In this document: positions 1 through 8,584 of the stretch, in pieces | Position numbering within the stretch: the first letter of the stretch is position 1 | How the letters are laid out: each line of letters begins with the position of its first letter | NCBI GenBank assembly: GCA_021204045.1 | Contig: JAJQAA010000025.1 | Coordinates: forward strand, 1 to 36,088 | Reading direction: 5' to 3' | Origin: Clostridiales bacterium | Lineage (GTDB): Bacteria; Bacillota; Clostridia; Lachnospirales; Lachnospiraceae | Length of the DNA stretch: 36,088 bases | The notes under the pieces: generated by a model | Told to the model about the DNA's origin: nothing | What the model saw: only the letters and a program-made list of their open reading frames with translations | The model's database searches: none | Program-made: the position numbers and the translations under genes

Positions 1-2
1 AG

Positions 3-1043
3 GCTGTCCTTTTTGTCTGTCCTGAATATGATACTTTACTGAAGAATTATACCATTGTGCGGCTGATCCGGCATCATAAGGATTTGATCGCGCGTCTCTG
101 CGTGATCCTGAGAGGACCGGCGTTAAATGATTATTATGCGGATCTGAATGAGATTCTTGCCGAATATGTGGCGGAATACATGGTGAGCGATCAGGGCGCG
201 GATTACGGCGGCAATGCGGAGTTCGGAGTACTTGCAGCCGATTTGATTGAAAACCGCATTACGGGTCAGGAAGAACTGGATCAGCGCTTGAAACAGATTA
301 AGCTGGCGACCCGGAGGTATTATCATGTAATGGTGATCGCGTTTGATGAGAAGGAAAACCGCATGATGATTCCCTGGAACTATCTGATCAATCAGCTGGA
401 ATATATTTTCCCGTTCAGCAATATCACGACCTACAAAGGGCAGATCCTGCTTGTGATTCGTAAAATGAAGCGCGGCAAGCGTCTTGTTTTTGACCAAGAG
501 GCGCTGATGAAGATTCTGGAAGATTATGACGGCTATGCCTGTATCGGCAACACCTCGGAGTTCCTGATTTCGCTGCCGCCGGTCTATCATCAGGCGCAGG
601 ATGGCCTGCGTATCGGCAGGGTGATGGATCCGGAGAAGCGTCTTTATTATTATGAAGATTACAGCGTTTATCAGATCATTGAGATGGCTTCAGAAGCGGG
701 CCTGCAGAGGCTGGGCAGCCGCAATCTGGTGCATCTGTGCAACAATGAGATCATTGCACTGTTGATGTATGACCGGAAAAATGGTACAAATCTGGTCGAG
801 GCACTGCAGGTCTATCTGGAAAATGAGCGCAATACGACAAAATCCGCCGCGGCGCTTTTCATCCATCGCAACACGATGCTCTATAAGGTTCATAAAATTG
901 AGGAGGTCATCGCCGGCAGCCTGGATGAGCCGATGCTGCGGGAGCGGCTGATGTTTGGCTGCCGCGTTCTCGAGTATATGCGGCGCTATCGCCACGAAAA
1001 TATCCTTGAGCTCAAACGGGCGACAGCGGAGAATCATAACTGA
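3..1043 (+). CDS. PucR/CdaR-type transcriptional regulator, 5' end cut by window edge
   Basis: The frame is open from the first complete codon at base 3, so the gene starts upstream of the window; a GTG at 57 is only the first internal start-like codon. The protein shows a middle region ending in a conserved GNTSEFL segment, then a YYYEDYSVYQII stretch, and a C-terminal helix-turn-helix (TTKSAAALFIHRNTMLYKV) typical of the PucR C-terminal domain. This family usually senses a metabolite and regulates neighbouring catabolic genes. It is clearly a paralogue of the interrupted regulator on the other strand, and the two genes overlap tail to tail by about 10 bases. The target is not visible here. 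Family assignment is firm; the role is inferred. Confidence 0.85.
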   Translation, partial: AVLFVCPEYDTLLKNYTIVRLIRHHKDLIARLCVILRGPALNDYYADLNEILAEYVAEYMVSDQGADYGGNAEFGVLAADLIENRITGQEELDQRLKQIKLATRRYYHVMVIAFDEKENRMMIPWNYLINQLEYIFPFSNITTYKGQILLVIRKMKRGKRLVFDQEALMKILEDYDGYACIGNTSEFLISLPPVYHQAQDGLRIGRVMDPEKRLYYYEDYSVYQIIEMASEAGLQRLGSRNLVHLCNNEIIALLMYDRKNGTNLVEALQVYLENERNTTKSAAALFIHRNTMLYKVHKIEEVIAGSLDEPMLRERLMFGCRVLEYMRRYRHENILELKRATAENHN

Positions 1044-2635
1044 ATCGTCATGTGCATATAGTCCGAATAGTAGCGGTAAACCAGACAGGAGATGATCAGG
1101 CGGTGACGCACAAAACCGTCATCCAGGGGGATGCCGATGATCTCGTTGATCTTATTGAGCTTGTTCATCACAGTGTTCCGGTGCATGTACATCAGGCTGG
1201 CTGTGCGGTTTAAGCTGCAGCCGCAGAGCAGGTAATAGAAAAGCAGGTCGCGCAGATTGGTTTTGTGCGCGACGTCATAGCGCGCGAGCTTGATGATCGA
1301 GGGGTGCATGAGGTAGACAATATCATTGTGGCCATGCTCCTCCATGTATTTCCGGGCGCAGAGATCGATAATATAGTAGATGCTGTAATCTTCATAAGAG
1401 TACAGACGATCGTCTACGGCGCGCGGGCGTAAGGCAGAGCCGGCACGGATCTGTGACAGGCCGAGCCGGAGTGTTTCCCGGGCAAGCAGATATTACGTGC
1501 GCATGCGGATGAGATCACGGGTGGTATTGCCGATACCCGCGTGTGCGTGAAAACGCTCCAGCAACAGGGACAGCCTGTCGTAGTCAAAATTCATCCGTAC
1601 GATCGGTCGCTCGCATTGGGAGTGCAGCACGACGATATCATTCTGATAGACCGTAATGTTGGTTTCGGGGAACAATTCGTCCAGCTGCTGGATCAGGATT
1701 CCGAAGGGCTTCTGCGGCGTCGTATCTTCGTCAAACCGGATCAGCACGAAACCGTAGAAGGGTTTCATCGGGAAGGGCAGAGCCTTGACGCGTTCCTGGA
1801 TTTCCGTGGATTCGGTGAGCGTGCTTTCGGCAATATCACGGATGAAGGAGGCACAGACAGCGTTCTGGCTGACAACAATTTCCTGCTCCTCAATCAGCAG
1901 ATTGGAGACTGCTTCCGAAAAATCAATGAGCAGGTGACAAAAATCAATGTCCGTGATCTGCGGGCTGGCTGCCATCAGCACAGTGGCGATGGGGAACGAC
2001 TGGTGAGAAATGTTGTACAGGTAATAGGAGACGCCGCCCAGAGTGGCATAACTGCAGCCCTGCGTCTGCGACGCTGTATCTCGTATTTCCTGAAGCTTTT
2101 GTACACTGTCATAGGGGAGGTAGCCCAGATCCCGCAGCTGCACACCGAGCGGATCCGGGAAATAGCGTCTTGTGCTGGCGGCAATCAGTTTGCAGCCCGG
2201 ATTCAGTATGTAGATCTGAGAGCGGATCATACCTGCAGCCAGATTGAGCAGTTCACTTAAATCATTCCCGGCACAGAGCGCTTCCCGCAGCGAATGACTC
2301 CAGTGCAGATAGTTCTGCAGCATGATGTTGATATGGTTGTACAGGTCAAAGATGTCCAGCGTGCAGACGATGATGTTGTTTGCGCCGCACGGCGGGATCA
2401 CGGTGCGGTTGACGTCCTCCGCGGACAGAAACATGGTAATACAGCTGCCGTCGGGAACACGTCCCAGGAGGCGGAGCCCGTCGCTGTAGCGGCCGACGTA
2501 CATATAATTTTCCAGAAGCCGGGACTGGTTTTTGAGCAGAATAATGCCCTTGAAATCCCGAATGGTTTCGTTGCCGATGTGCTGCCTGAGAATGGTTTTC
2601 TGCAGCGACTGCAGTATGTAGTTGATATCCAGCAT
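1034..2635 (-). pseudogene. PucR/CdaR-type regulator interrupted by an in-frame TAA
   Basis: Read on the minus strand from ATG 2635 (GAGGG Shine-Dalgarno 9-10 bases upstream), the frame encodes about 380 residues ending GIGNTTRDLIRMRT, then TAA at 1495-1493. The same frame continues without another stop for 49 codons to ATG 1345 and on to 1034. The part after the stop carries the homologous SYEDYSIYYII segment and the PucR helix-turn-helix (LNRTASLMYMHRNTVMNKL). Without the TAA the product would be 533 residues, colinear with the neighbouring paralogue. No Shine-Dalgarno precedes ATG 1345, so separate translation of the DNA-binding part looks unlikely. The gene is divergent from the glycyl radical enzyme gene and was probably its regulator. 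A recent nonsense mutation or a base-call error are the two explanations. Confidence 0.8.
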
Positions 2636-2768
2636 GTCATCATCCCTCGATAAAATGATCATACAATGAAAAGTCCCGTTTGATGCCAGTATGTTCTTGC
2701 GCGCCCGAAAGAACCAACTTACGCGTCGCAAGTGCGCAGTCCATACCGCCGCCATCCGAGACTTTATC

Positions 2769-2797
2769 ATTATAAATCACTTTTTAAAATATTACAA
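2769..2797 (-). promoter_or_regulatory. Promoter of the interrupted PucR gene
   Basis: On the minus strand, -35 TTGTAA (2797-2792) and -10 TATAAT (2774-2769) are 17 bases apart. Transcription would start near 2762 and give a leader of about 125 bases before ATG 2635. The in-frame ATG at 2770 overlaps the -10 box, which argues against it as the start. Confidence 0.6.
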
Positions 2798-2999
2798 GAA
2801 ATGCTCCGTGCGGTTGATGACTTCTTCTTGCATGAACATGTTCAGCTGTATGAAGTTTTAAATGACTTGTGAAATGCGCACATTTCTATCTTTCGTTTTC
2901 TGTGCACGAATGACAAATTTTAAATCAAGCCATTTGTGACTATTGAAATGTTCCTTGTTGAATGTTACCCTTTTATAATAAGGAAAGGAGAATTTTTCG
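2798..2999 (+). promoter_or_regulatory. Upstream region of the glycyl radical enzyme gene with palindromes
   Basis: This AT-rich stretch lies between the divergent regulator promoter and the GRE start. It holds a perfect 12-base palindrome, TGAACATGTTCA (2833-2844), and a GAAATG-CGCA-CATTTC inverted repeat (2871-2886), both plausible operator sites. A TATAAT at 2974-2979 is only about 20 bases before the ATG, too close to be the main -10 box because its transcript would start inside the Shine-Dalgarno (AAAGGAG, 2984-2990). No convincing -35/-10 pair was found elsewhere, which would fit an activator-dependent promoter. Confidence 0.45.
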
Positions 3000-5411
3000 A
3001 TGACAGATCGTGTAAAAAGAATGAAGGAAAGCCTGCGCGTCAACAAGTACCCGCTGTGCGTGGAGCTGTTCCGTCTTGCCAATGAATCGCTGGAGAAGAC
3101 CGGCGGCGAGCCGATGCTGCTGCGCCGTTCCAAGCTCCACGCGAATATTCTGGACAACATTACCATTTTTATTGAGCCGGATGATCTGCTTTGCGGCAGC
3201 GGCGCTTCCAAGCCTTTCGGCCTGGAGATGCAGTACGAGTACGGCGTGTGGACCAAGGATGAGGTGGAAAGCCTTAAAAGTGAGATCTATACCATCACTC
3301 CGGAGGATGAAGAAGAGCTGTACCAGTTAAACGAACGTTTCGCCGGAAATACCGCCAACAGCAATCTGGTGGAGACCATGGGGAAATCTCTGGGAGAAAA
3401 TGAGAGATTGTGGCCCTTTATGAAGTCCGGTACCATTCTTCCGCCCTGGAAGGATCGCAAGGGCGGATCCGGCGGCGGTTTCGCGATGTCCGGCTATGGC
3501 CTTGGACCGGGATTCTCTCTGGTGTGCGTGGATTTCGCCAAGATCCTGAACGGGGGAGCGAAGGGCATCATCGAGGAAGCAAAGCAGTGCCTGGCCGATC
3601 TGCGCTATGAGACTCCGGATATTATTGAAAAGCGCAACTTCTGGGAGGGCGTCATTATCGTGTTTGAAGCCTGGGTGCGTTTCGCCAATCGCTACGCGGA
3701 TTTGGCGGAGAGCATGGCCGCTGAGGAGAAGGACGAGACCCGCGTGGCGGAGTTAAGGGAGATGGCGCGCATTTGCCGCAAGGTGCCTTATGAGCCGGCG
3801 GAGACCTTCCGTGAGGCGATGCAGAGCTTCTGGTTTACCTTCCTGATGTGCTGCCCCAGCCCGACCACGACCGCGGGCCGTTTCGACCAGTATATGTATC
3901 CCTTCTATAAAAAGGATATTGAGGCAGGACGGATTACGGATGAGCAGGTCCTGGAGCTGCTGGAGATCATGCGCTGCAAGTGCATGAAGATCAACCGCGT
4001 GTCCGGCAAGGCCAACCGCGCCAAAAACGCTGGTATGGCAAAATGGTACAACTGGACCATCGGCGGCGTGAAGGCGGACGGCAGCGACGCGACGAACGAA
4101 CTGACCTACCTGCTGCTGGAAGCGGCGATGGATACGCATCTGCCGCATCATACCGTCACGCTGCGTGTCCATAAGAATACGCCGGAGAAGCTGATGGTGA
4201 AGGCTCTGGAGTGCGTGCGCAGCGGTATCGGCATGCCGGCGTTCCTGGGCGACGAGTCTTATATCAATTTCTTTACCAGTCAGAGCAAGGATAACTGTCT
4301 GCCGCTGGAGGTTGCCCGTGATTATTGCGCAACCGGCTGCGTGGACGGCAATGTCCAGTACGTCACCCGTACCCAGGTTGCGGTGTTCTTCATTATCCCG
4401 CAGGCCATGGATATCGCTCTGCACAACGGCTACTGCCGCTATACCAAAGAAATGGTGGGTAAAGAGGTCGGCGACGTCACGCAGATGCAGACCTATGAGG
4501 AAGTGAAGGAAGCAGTATTTGACGAGATCCGTTATCTGATGCGGATGGCAAACGAGCGCATCAACGTGGAGCTGCTCGCGGAGCGCGACCTCTTCCCGGA
4601 TGTGTTCCGTTCCAGCCTGATGGACGACGGCGTCAAGGCCGGCAAGGATATGTACAACCGCCGCTTTGATTTCGAGAACGGCGCGGTGCTCGGCGCGGTC
4701 GGTGCGGTCAACGCCGGTAACGGACTGTATGCGATCAAGCGTCTGATCTTCGACGAGAAAAAGTATACGATGAAGCAGCTGATGGATGCCCTTGACGCGG
4801 ATTGGGAAGGCTATGACGAGATGCGCGAGGAATTCAAGTCTCAGCCGAAGTACGGTAACAATGATCCGGAAGTCGACGCTTTTGTGTCAGAGATGTACAA
4901 GCTGCACGCGGATACCTGCCTGAGCCTGCCCTGCGTCTACGGCGACAGCCTGAAGCCCAACGCGATTTCGATCTCCGCGCATCAGCCTGGCGGCGCAGTG
5001 ACCGGCGCGACGCCGGATGGCCGTAAGGGCGGCGAGATCCTGGCGGATGCCTCCCTGTCCCCGGATCATGGCACGGACACCCACGGCCCGGTAGCGGTAT
5101 TCCAGAGCGCGATGCGGGTCAACCAGGATCCGTATCAGGGCACGCTGATGAATATGAAGTTCCATCCTTCCGCGCTGAAGACGGAGGAGGATCTGAAAAA
5201 GCTTGGCAGCATGATTAAGACATATCTGACCCACGGCGGCAAGCATGTGCAGTTCAACGTCGTCAACCGGGAAGAGATGGTGGACGCCAAGGAGCATCCG
5301 GACGATCATCCGGAGCTGATCGTGCGCGTGGCGGGTTACAGCGCTTACTTTACGCGCCTGACGCCCGGCATTCAGGACGAGGTTATCGAGCGGATGGATC
5401 ATGATCTGTAA
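3000..5411 (+). CDS. Glycyl radical enzyme, PFL2/dehydratase-like, substrate unknown
   Basis: An 803-residue protein with the length and layout of PFL2-type glycyl radical enzymes. The C-terminal radical loop RVAGYSAYF places the radical glycine at Gly779 (codon 5334-5336). The thiyl loop is DYCATGCVDGN, with the catalytic cysteine at Cys447 and Asp449 where glycerol dehydratase, choline lyase, isethionate lyase and hydroxyproline dehydratase have Glu (GCVE). The family does anaerobic radical chemistry such as dehydration, C-N, C-S or C-C cleavage, or fumarate addition; none can be picked from the sequence. It starts at ATG 3000 after AAAGGAG and is followed by a strong terminator. The activase is convergent, and a CoA-transferase and acyl-CoA dehydrogenase/Etf lie nearby, suggesting a carboxylic acid product or substrate. 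No microcompartment genes are present. Confidence 0.92.
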   Translation: MTDRVKRMKESLRVNKYPLCVELFRLANESLEKTGGEPMLLRRSKLHANILDNITIFIEPDDLLCGSGASKPFGLEMQYEYGVWTKDEVESLKSEIYTITPEDEEELYQLNERFAGNTANSNLVETMGKSLGENERLWPFMKSGTILPPWKDRKGGSGGGFAMSGYGLGPGFSLVCVDFAKILNGGAKGIIEEAKQCLADLRYETPDIIEKRNFWEGVIIVFEAWVRFANRYADLAESMAAEEKDETRVAELREMARICRKVPYEPAETFREAMQSFWFTFLMCCPSPTTTAGRFDQYMYPFYKKDIEAGRITDEQVLELLEIMRCKCMKINRVSGKANRAKNAGMAKWYNWTIGGVKADGSDATNELTYLLLEAAMDTHLPHHTVTLRVHKNTPEKLMVKALECVRSGIGMPAFLGDESYINFFTSQSKDNCLPLEVARDYCATGCVDGNVQYVTRTQVAVFFIIPQAMDIALHNGYCRYTKEMVGKEVGDVTQMQTYEEVKEAVFDEIRYLMRMANERINVELLAERDLFPDVFRSSLMDDGVKAGKDMYNRRFDFENGAVLGAVGAVNAGNGLYAIKRLIFDEKKYTMKQLMDALDADWEGYDEMREEFKSQPKYGNNDPEVDAFVSEMYKLHADTCLSLPCVYGDSLKPNAISISAHQPGGAVTGATPDGRKGGEILADASLSPDHGTDTHGPVAVFQSAMRVNQDPYQGTLMNMKFHPSALKTEEDLKKLGSMIKTYLTHGGKHVQFNVVNREEMVDAKEHPDDHPELIVRVAGYSAYFTRLTPGIQDEVIERMDHDL

Positions 5412-5429
5412 AAAGTAGAAATACGAGAA

Positions 5430-5476
5430 GCGCCGCGAAATCATTGGTTTGCTGATGATTCCGCGGCGCCGTTTTT
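5430..5476 (+). terminator. Rho-independent terminator after the glycyl radical enzyme gene
   Basis: A GC-rich hairpin follows the GRE stop: the arm beginning GCGCCGCG at 5430 pairs with the arm ending CGCGGCGC at 5469, extended by AATCAT/ATGATT pairing. It is followed by GTTTTT. It lies between convergent genes. Confidence 0.85.
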
Positions 5477-5600
5477 CATGGTTGCAGGTAAATTTTCGTC
5501 AGTACTGCGTTTGCATGCTGTTGCCTTATTCTGGAGGTACTCCCGCCTGTTCTGGGGTTACCCCGTCTGCTGATCTGTGTATCATCTGTCGATCCACTTA

Positions 5601-6536
5601 TCATCCGCCGATCTGCGTGGGGATCCCGTATTTTTCAACGATGGATTTCAGATGCTCCATGTGCTCGTCCGAGGGAATGTCGATGGACCAGTCGATGTCT
5701 TTGCCAAGACTCTCGTTTTTGGATTCTCCGAGACGGTGGTAGGGGAGCAGACAGACCCGTGTATCTTCGGTCAGGTTTTCGTGTACGAATTTTGCCATGG
5801 CTTCGATGTTTTCGTCGCTGTCATTGTGACCGGGGATCGTGGGAACGCGTATCCAGACCGGCACCTTGAGCGTGCGATTGATACGAATGATATTTTTCAG
5901 GATTCCTTCGTTGGAAACGCCGGTATACTCTTTATGTTTCTCGGGATCCATGTGTTTGATATCGCACAGTGCCAGGTCCACATGGGAGTAGATGCGGTCG
6001 ATGACGCTCTCGGAAGCGAAGCAGCTACTTTCCACCGCGGTGTGGAGTCCTTCCTCATGGGCTGCCATGAGCAGATTTTCGGAAAAATCCGGGCAGGCCA
6101 GGCACTCGCCGCCGCTGATCGTCATGCCGCCGCCGGAGGAATCAAGAAACAGCTTGTCGTCCAGAACACGCTTTAATGCGGTGGCCACGTCCATGATCTC
6201 ACCGGCAATCTCCCGCGCTTCGGCGGGACAGGGCTTGGCGCAGGCGCCGCAGTCCACGCAGAGCGTGCGGTCGGTCCAGGCGCGGTATTTTCCGTCGGTT
6301 TCCCGGATGGTGATGGCCTTCTGGGGGCAGAGTTCCACACAGCGCCCGCAGCCGGTGCATTTATCCTTGTAAAACATCAGCTGCGGCTTCATGAGATTGG
6401 ATTCCGGGTTGGCGCACCAGGTACAGCGCAGCGGACATCCCTTTACAAAAACGGTCACCCGGATCCCGGGACCATCGTGGATACAGTATGTCTGGATATT
6501 AAATACGGTTGTGGTGATGCTACGATCAGCGGACAT
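5601..6536 (-). CDS. Glycyl radical enzyme activating enzyme (radical SAM, two extra ferredoxin clusters)
   Basis: The 311-residue protein has the radical-SAM CX3CX2C motif CPLRCTWC (Cys34, 38, 41) close to the N-terminus, followed by two bacterial ferredoxin motifs, CTGCGRCVELCP and CVDCGACAKPCP, and an SGGE motif that binds the SAM amino group. This is the architecture of activases of PFL2-type glycyl radical enzymes. It reductively cleaves SAM and abstracts hydrogen from the glycine of its partner, here almost certainly the enzyme at 3000-5411. Translation starts at ATG 6536 behind GGAGG. It is encoded on the opposite strand to the GRE with its own promoter, whereas most such pairs are co-directional. 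In the SGGE loop the usual following proline is cysteine (SGGECLACP). Confidence 0.93.
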   Translation of the reverse strand: MSADRSITTTVFNIQTYCIHDGPGIRVTVFVKGCPLRCTWCANPESNLMKPQLMFYKDKCTGCGRCVELCPQKAITIRETDGKYRAWTDRTLCVDCGACAKPCPAEAREIAGEIMDVATALKRVLDDKLFLDSSGGGMTISGGECLACPDFSENLLMAAHEEGLHTAVESSCFASESVIDRIYSHVDLALCDIKHMDPEKHKEYTGVSNEGILKNIIRINRTLKVPVWIRVPTIPGHNDSDENIEAMAKFVHENLTEDTRVCLLPYHRLGESKNESLGKDIDWSIDIPSDEHMEHLKSIVEKYGIPTQIGG

Positions 6537-6596
6537 AAACGACTCAGCCTCCCTGTCTGAAAATGGTATGTTATGTTAATATTTGACCTGTTATTT

Positions 6597-6625
6597 ATTA
6601 TATCGGATGTCTTTTCCTTTTGCAA
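6597..6625 (-). promoter_or_regulatory. Promoter of the activase gene
   Basis: On the minus strand, -35 TTGCAA (6625-6620) and -10 TATAAT (6602-6597) are 17 bases apart. The transcript would start about 55 bases before ATG 6536. Confidence 0.65.
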
Positions 6626-6736
6626 TTGGGATTGTGTTTCCGGGAATTGTCCGGAGAAAAATATGTGAATCCGGCACAGAAAATCGGGCACAGATTTGTG
6701 TACGTTGCATACTTTTTTTCTTTTTTTTTAAAGACA

Positions 6737-6765
6737 TTGATAAATGACAGGGGAAAATGGATAAT
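6737..6765 (+). promoter_or_regulatory. Promoter of the CoA-transferase gene
   Basis: TTGATA (6737-6742) and GATAAT (6760-6765) are 17 bases apart. It is divergent from the activase promoter in the same 360-base gap, and would give a leader of about 125 bases. Confidence 0.55.
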
Positions 6766-6850
6766 AAATACATTGGAATGTGGAATCCGGACGTGTCAAT
6801 GCTTACATATTTTATAAGAGCTTTTTTCTGACCGGATAAACGGAGAAGGA

Positions 6851-6869
6851 TCCGGCGCGGCGCGCCGGA
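6851..6869 (+). promoter_or_regulatory. GC palindrome in the CoA-transferase leader
   Basis: A perfect 8-bp stem, TCCGGCGC/GCGCCGGA, with a GGC loop lies just upstream of the GGAGG ribosome site. It could be an operator or a leader hairpin affecting stability or translation; it lacks an adjacent T-run, so it is not a terminator. Confidence 0.5.
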
Positions 6870-6896
6870 AAAAACGAAAATACGGAGGGATAAGAA

Positions 6897-8519
6897 ATGG
6901 CAAAATTTATTACCGCCGCGGAAGCGGCAAACCTGATCCCAGATGGCGCAACCGTTGGCATCGCAGGCATGGGTCTGTCGGGCTGGGCGGAGGAAGTCGC
7001 CTGCGCGGTGCGAGACCGGTTCCGTGAGACGGGCCATCCGTGCAATCTGAGCCTGAAGCAGGGAAGCGCGATCGGCGACTGGGGCTATGGCAACCAGTTT
7101 ATCGGCTGGGATCGGGTACGGCGGCCGGAGCCGGATAAGGATCATGGCGTGCGCGGTGTTACGCGTTTTGGCGAGGCCGGACCGGGCCTGGTCGCAAAAT
7201 GGACGAGCGGCCATATCGGCAGCGCCTTTACACTCTGTGAGCTTACCGCGCAGAACAAGATCGAGACCCACTGTCTGCCGCAGGGTGTGATGATCAATCT
7301 GTGGCGGGAGATTGCCGCTGGCCGGCCGGGTCTGATCACAAAGACAGGTCTTGGTACCTTTGTTGATCCGCGCGTTGAAGGCGGCCGCATGAATGAGTGC
7401 GCGAAAGACGAGCTGGTAAAGCTGATTGAGATTGATGGCGAAGAATGGCTGTATTATCCGGGATTTAAGTGTGATGTTGCGCTGCTGCGCGGTACGATCG
7501 CGGATGAGAACGGAAATATTTCCTTTGCGCATGAGAGCGTAATGAACGAGGGCTTTTCCGTAGCCGCGGCAACGAAGAATACCGGCGGTATCGTTATTGT
7601 GCAGGCAGAGTATCTGGCGAAGAAAGAAACATTAAATCCGAAAGAAATCAAAATCCCGGGCGCGCTGGTTGACTATGTGGTCATCGCGAAGGATCCGATG
7701 TCCAGCTGGCAGACGGAGGGCAGATACTGGGAGCCGTCTTTCTCCGGGGAATTCCGTATTCCGCTGGACAGCATCGAGCCGCTGCCGCTTGACGAGCGCA
7801 AGGTGATCTGCCGTCGCTGCGCGATGGAACTGAAAAAAGGAAATCTGGTCAATCTGGGCGTCGGCATGCCGGCGGACATTGCCAAGGTGGTCTCCAAAGA
7901 GGGATACATTGATGCGATGACGATGAGCACGGAGAGCGGTACAATCGGCGGCGTTCCGTCCGCACTTCCGAGCTTTGGCAGCGCGTACAACGCGGAGTGC
8001 ATCGTCAGCCCGAATGACATGTTTGACCTGATCGGCGGCGGCGGTCTGGATATGACCGTGCTCGGGATCGGTGAGATCGACGGGGACGGCAATAACAACG
8101 TGAGCCGTATGGGCAAGAGACTGACCGGCCCTGGCGGATTTATCGACATTACGCGCGCCACGAAAAAGGTTATTTTTGCCGGTACGCTGATGGGTAAGGC
8201 AAAATGGAAGGTTGGCGGCGGAAAGCTGGAGATTCTCCAGGAAGGGACGATCCGGAAATTCATCGAGAAGGTGACTCAGATTACGTTTGCCGGACAGTAT
8301 AAGCCGGAGGATCAGGAAGTCCTTTATGTCACGGAGCGTGCGGTCTTTAAGCTGATCGATGGGAAGATGACGCTGATTGAGATCGCGCCGGGGATCGATC
8401 TGCAGAAGGACATCCTTGACCAGATGGGCTTTGCACCGGTGGTTTCTCCGGATCTCAAGCTGATGCCGGCGGAAATCTTTGAGGAGCACTGGGGCGGACT
8501 GGGCAAATATATTGATTAA
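6897..8519 (+). CDS. Family I acyl-CoA transferase, propionate/acetoacetate CoA-transferase-like
   Basis: A 540-residue single-chain CoA-transferase with fused alpha and beta halves. The N-terminal half has the glycine-rich GATVGIAGMGLSG segment. The second half carries STESGTIGG, which places the catalytic glutamate that forms the glutamyl-CoA thioester at Glu346. Length and motifs match propionate CoA-transferase and YdiF-type enzymes, which swap CoA between acetyl- or propionyl-CoA and short-chain (hydroxy or unsaturated) acids. It starts at ATG 6897 behind GGAGG. It has its own promoter and terminator, and lies between the GRE/activase pair and acd-etfBA. In this setting it probably activates an acid produced by, or upstream of, the GRE so the acyl-CoA dehydrogenase can act. 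Substrate specificity cannot be read from the sequence. Confidence 0.9.
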   Translation: MAKFITAAEAANLIPDGATVGIAGMGLSGWAEEVACAVRDRFRETGHPCNLSLKQGSAIGDWGYGNQFIGWDRVRRPEPDKDHGVRGVTRFGEAGPGLVAKWTSGHIGSAFTLCELTAQNKIETHCLPQGVMINLWREIAAGRPGLITKTGLGTFVDPRVEGGRMNECAKDELVKLIEIDGEEWLYYPGFKCDVALLRGTIADENGNISFAHESVMNEGFSVAAATKNTGGIVIVQAEYLAKKETLNPKEIKIPGALVDYVVIAKDPMSSWQTEGRYWEPSFSGEFRIPLDSIEPLPLDERKVICRRCAMELKKGNLVNLGVGMPADIAKVVSKEGYIDAMTMSTESGTIGGVPSALPSFGSAYNAECIVSPNDMFDLIGGGGLDMTVLGIGEIDGDGNNNVSRMGKRLTGPGGFIDITRATKKVIFAGTLMGKAKWKVGGGKLEILQEGTIRKFIEKVTQITFAGQYKPEDQEVLYVTERAVFKLIDGKMTLIEIAPGIDLQKDILDQMGFAPVVSPDLKLMPAEIFEEHWGGLGKYID

Positions 8520-8532
8520 TGAGGGATAGAAA

Positions 8533-8575
8533 AAACCGGGCAGAGGTAAAAACTCTGCCCGGTTTTGCCAGCTCT
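8533..8575. terminator. Bidirectional terminator between CoA-transferase and padR
   Basis: A 13-bp perfect stem, AAACCGGGCAGAG/CTCTGCCCGGTTT (8533-8545 with 8553-8565), is flanked by A residues on the left and T residues on the right. It can serve both convergent genes. Confidence 0.85.
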
Positions 8576-8584
8576 TTTTGTTTT

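Noticed and set aside
1034-1345. Separate 103-residue helix-turn-helix gene
   Set aside because: It is in the same frame as the upstream part with no stop other than the TAA between them, and ATG 1345 has no Shine-Dalgarno; a broken single gene explains it better.
1541-2260. Long plus-strand frame opposite the PucR-type gene
   Set aside because: It is the antisense shadow of a gene with clear homology, lacks a ribosome site and has an odd composition rich in Gln, His and Arg.
2974-2979. TATAAT as the main promoter of the GRE gene
   Set aside because: It is only about 20 bases from the ATG, so the transcript would begin inside the Shine-Dalgarno, and no -35 box lies at the right distance.
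6591-7532. Minus-strand frame of 313 residues over the CoA-transferase start and the activase promoter
   Set aside because: It is a shadow frame covering an intergenic region and the antisense of a well-supported gene, with no recognisable domain.
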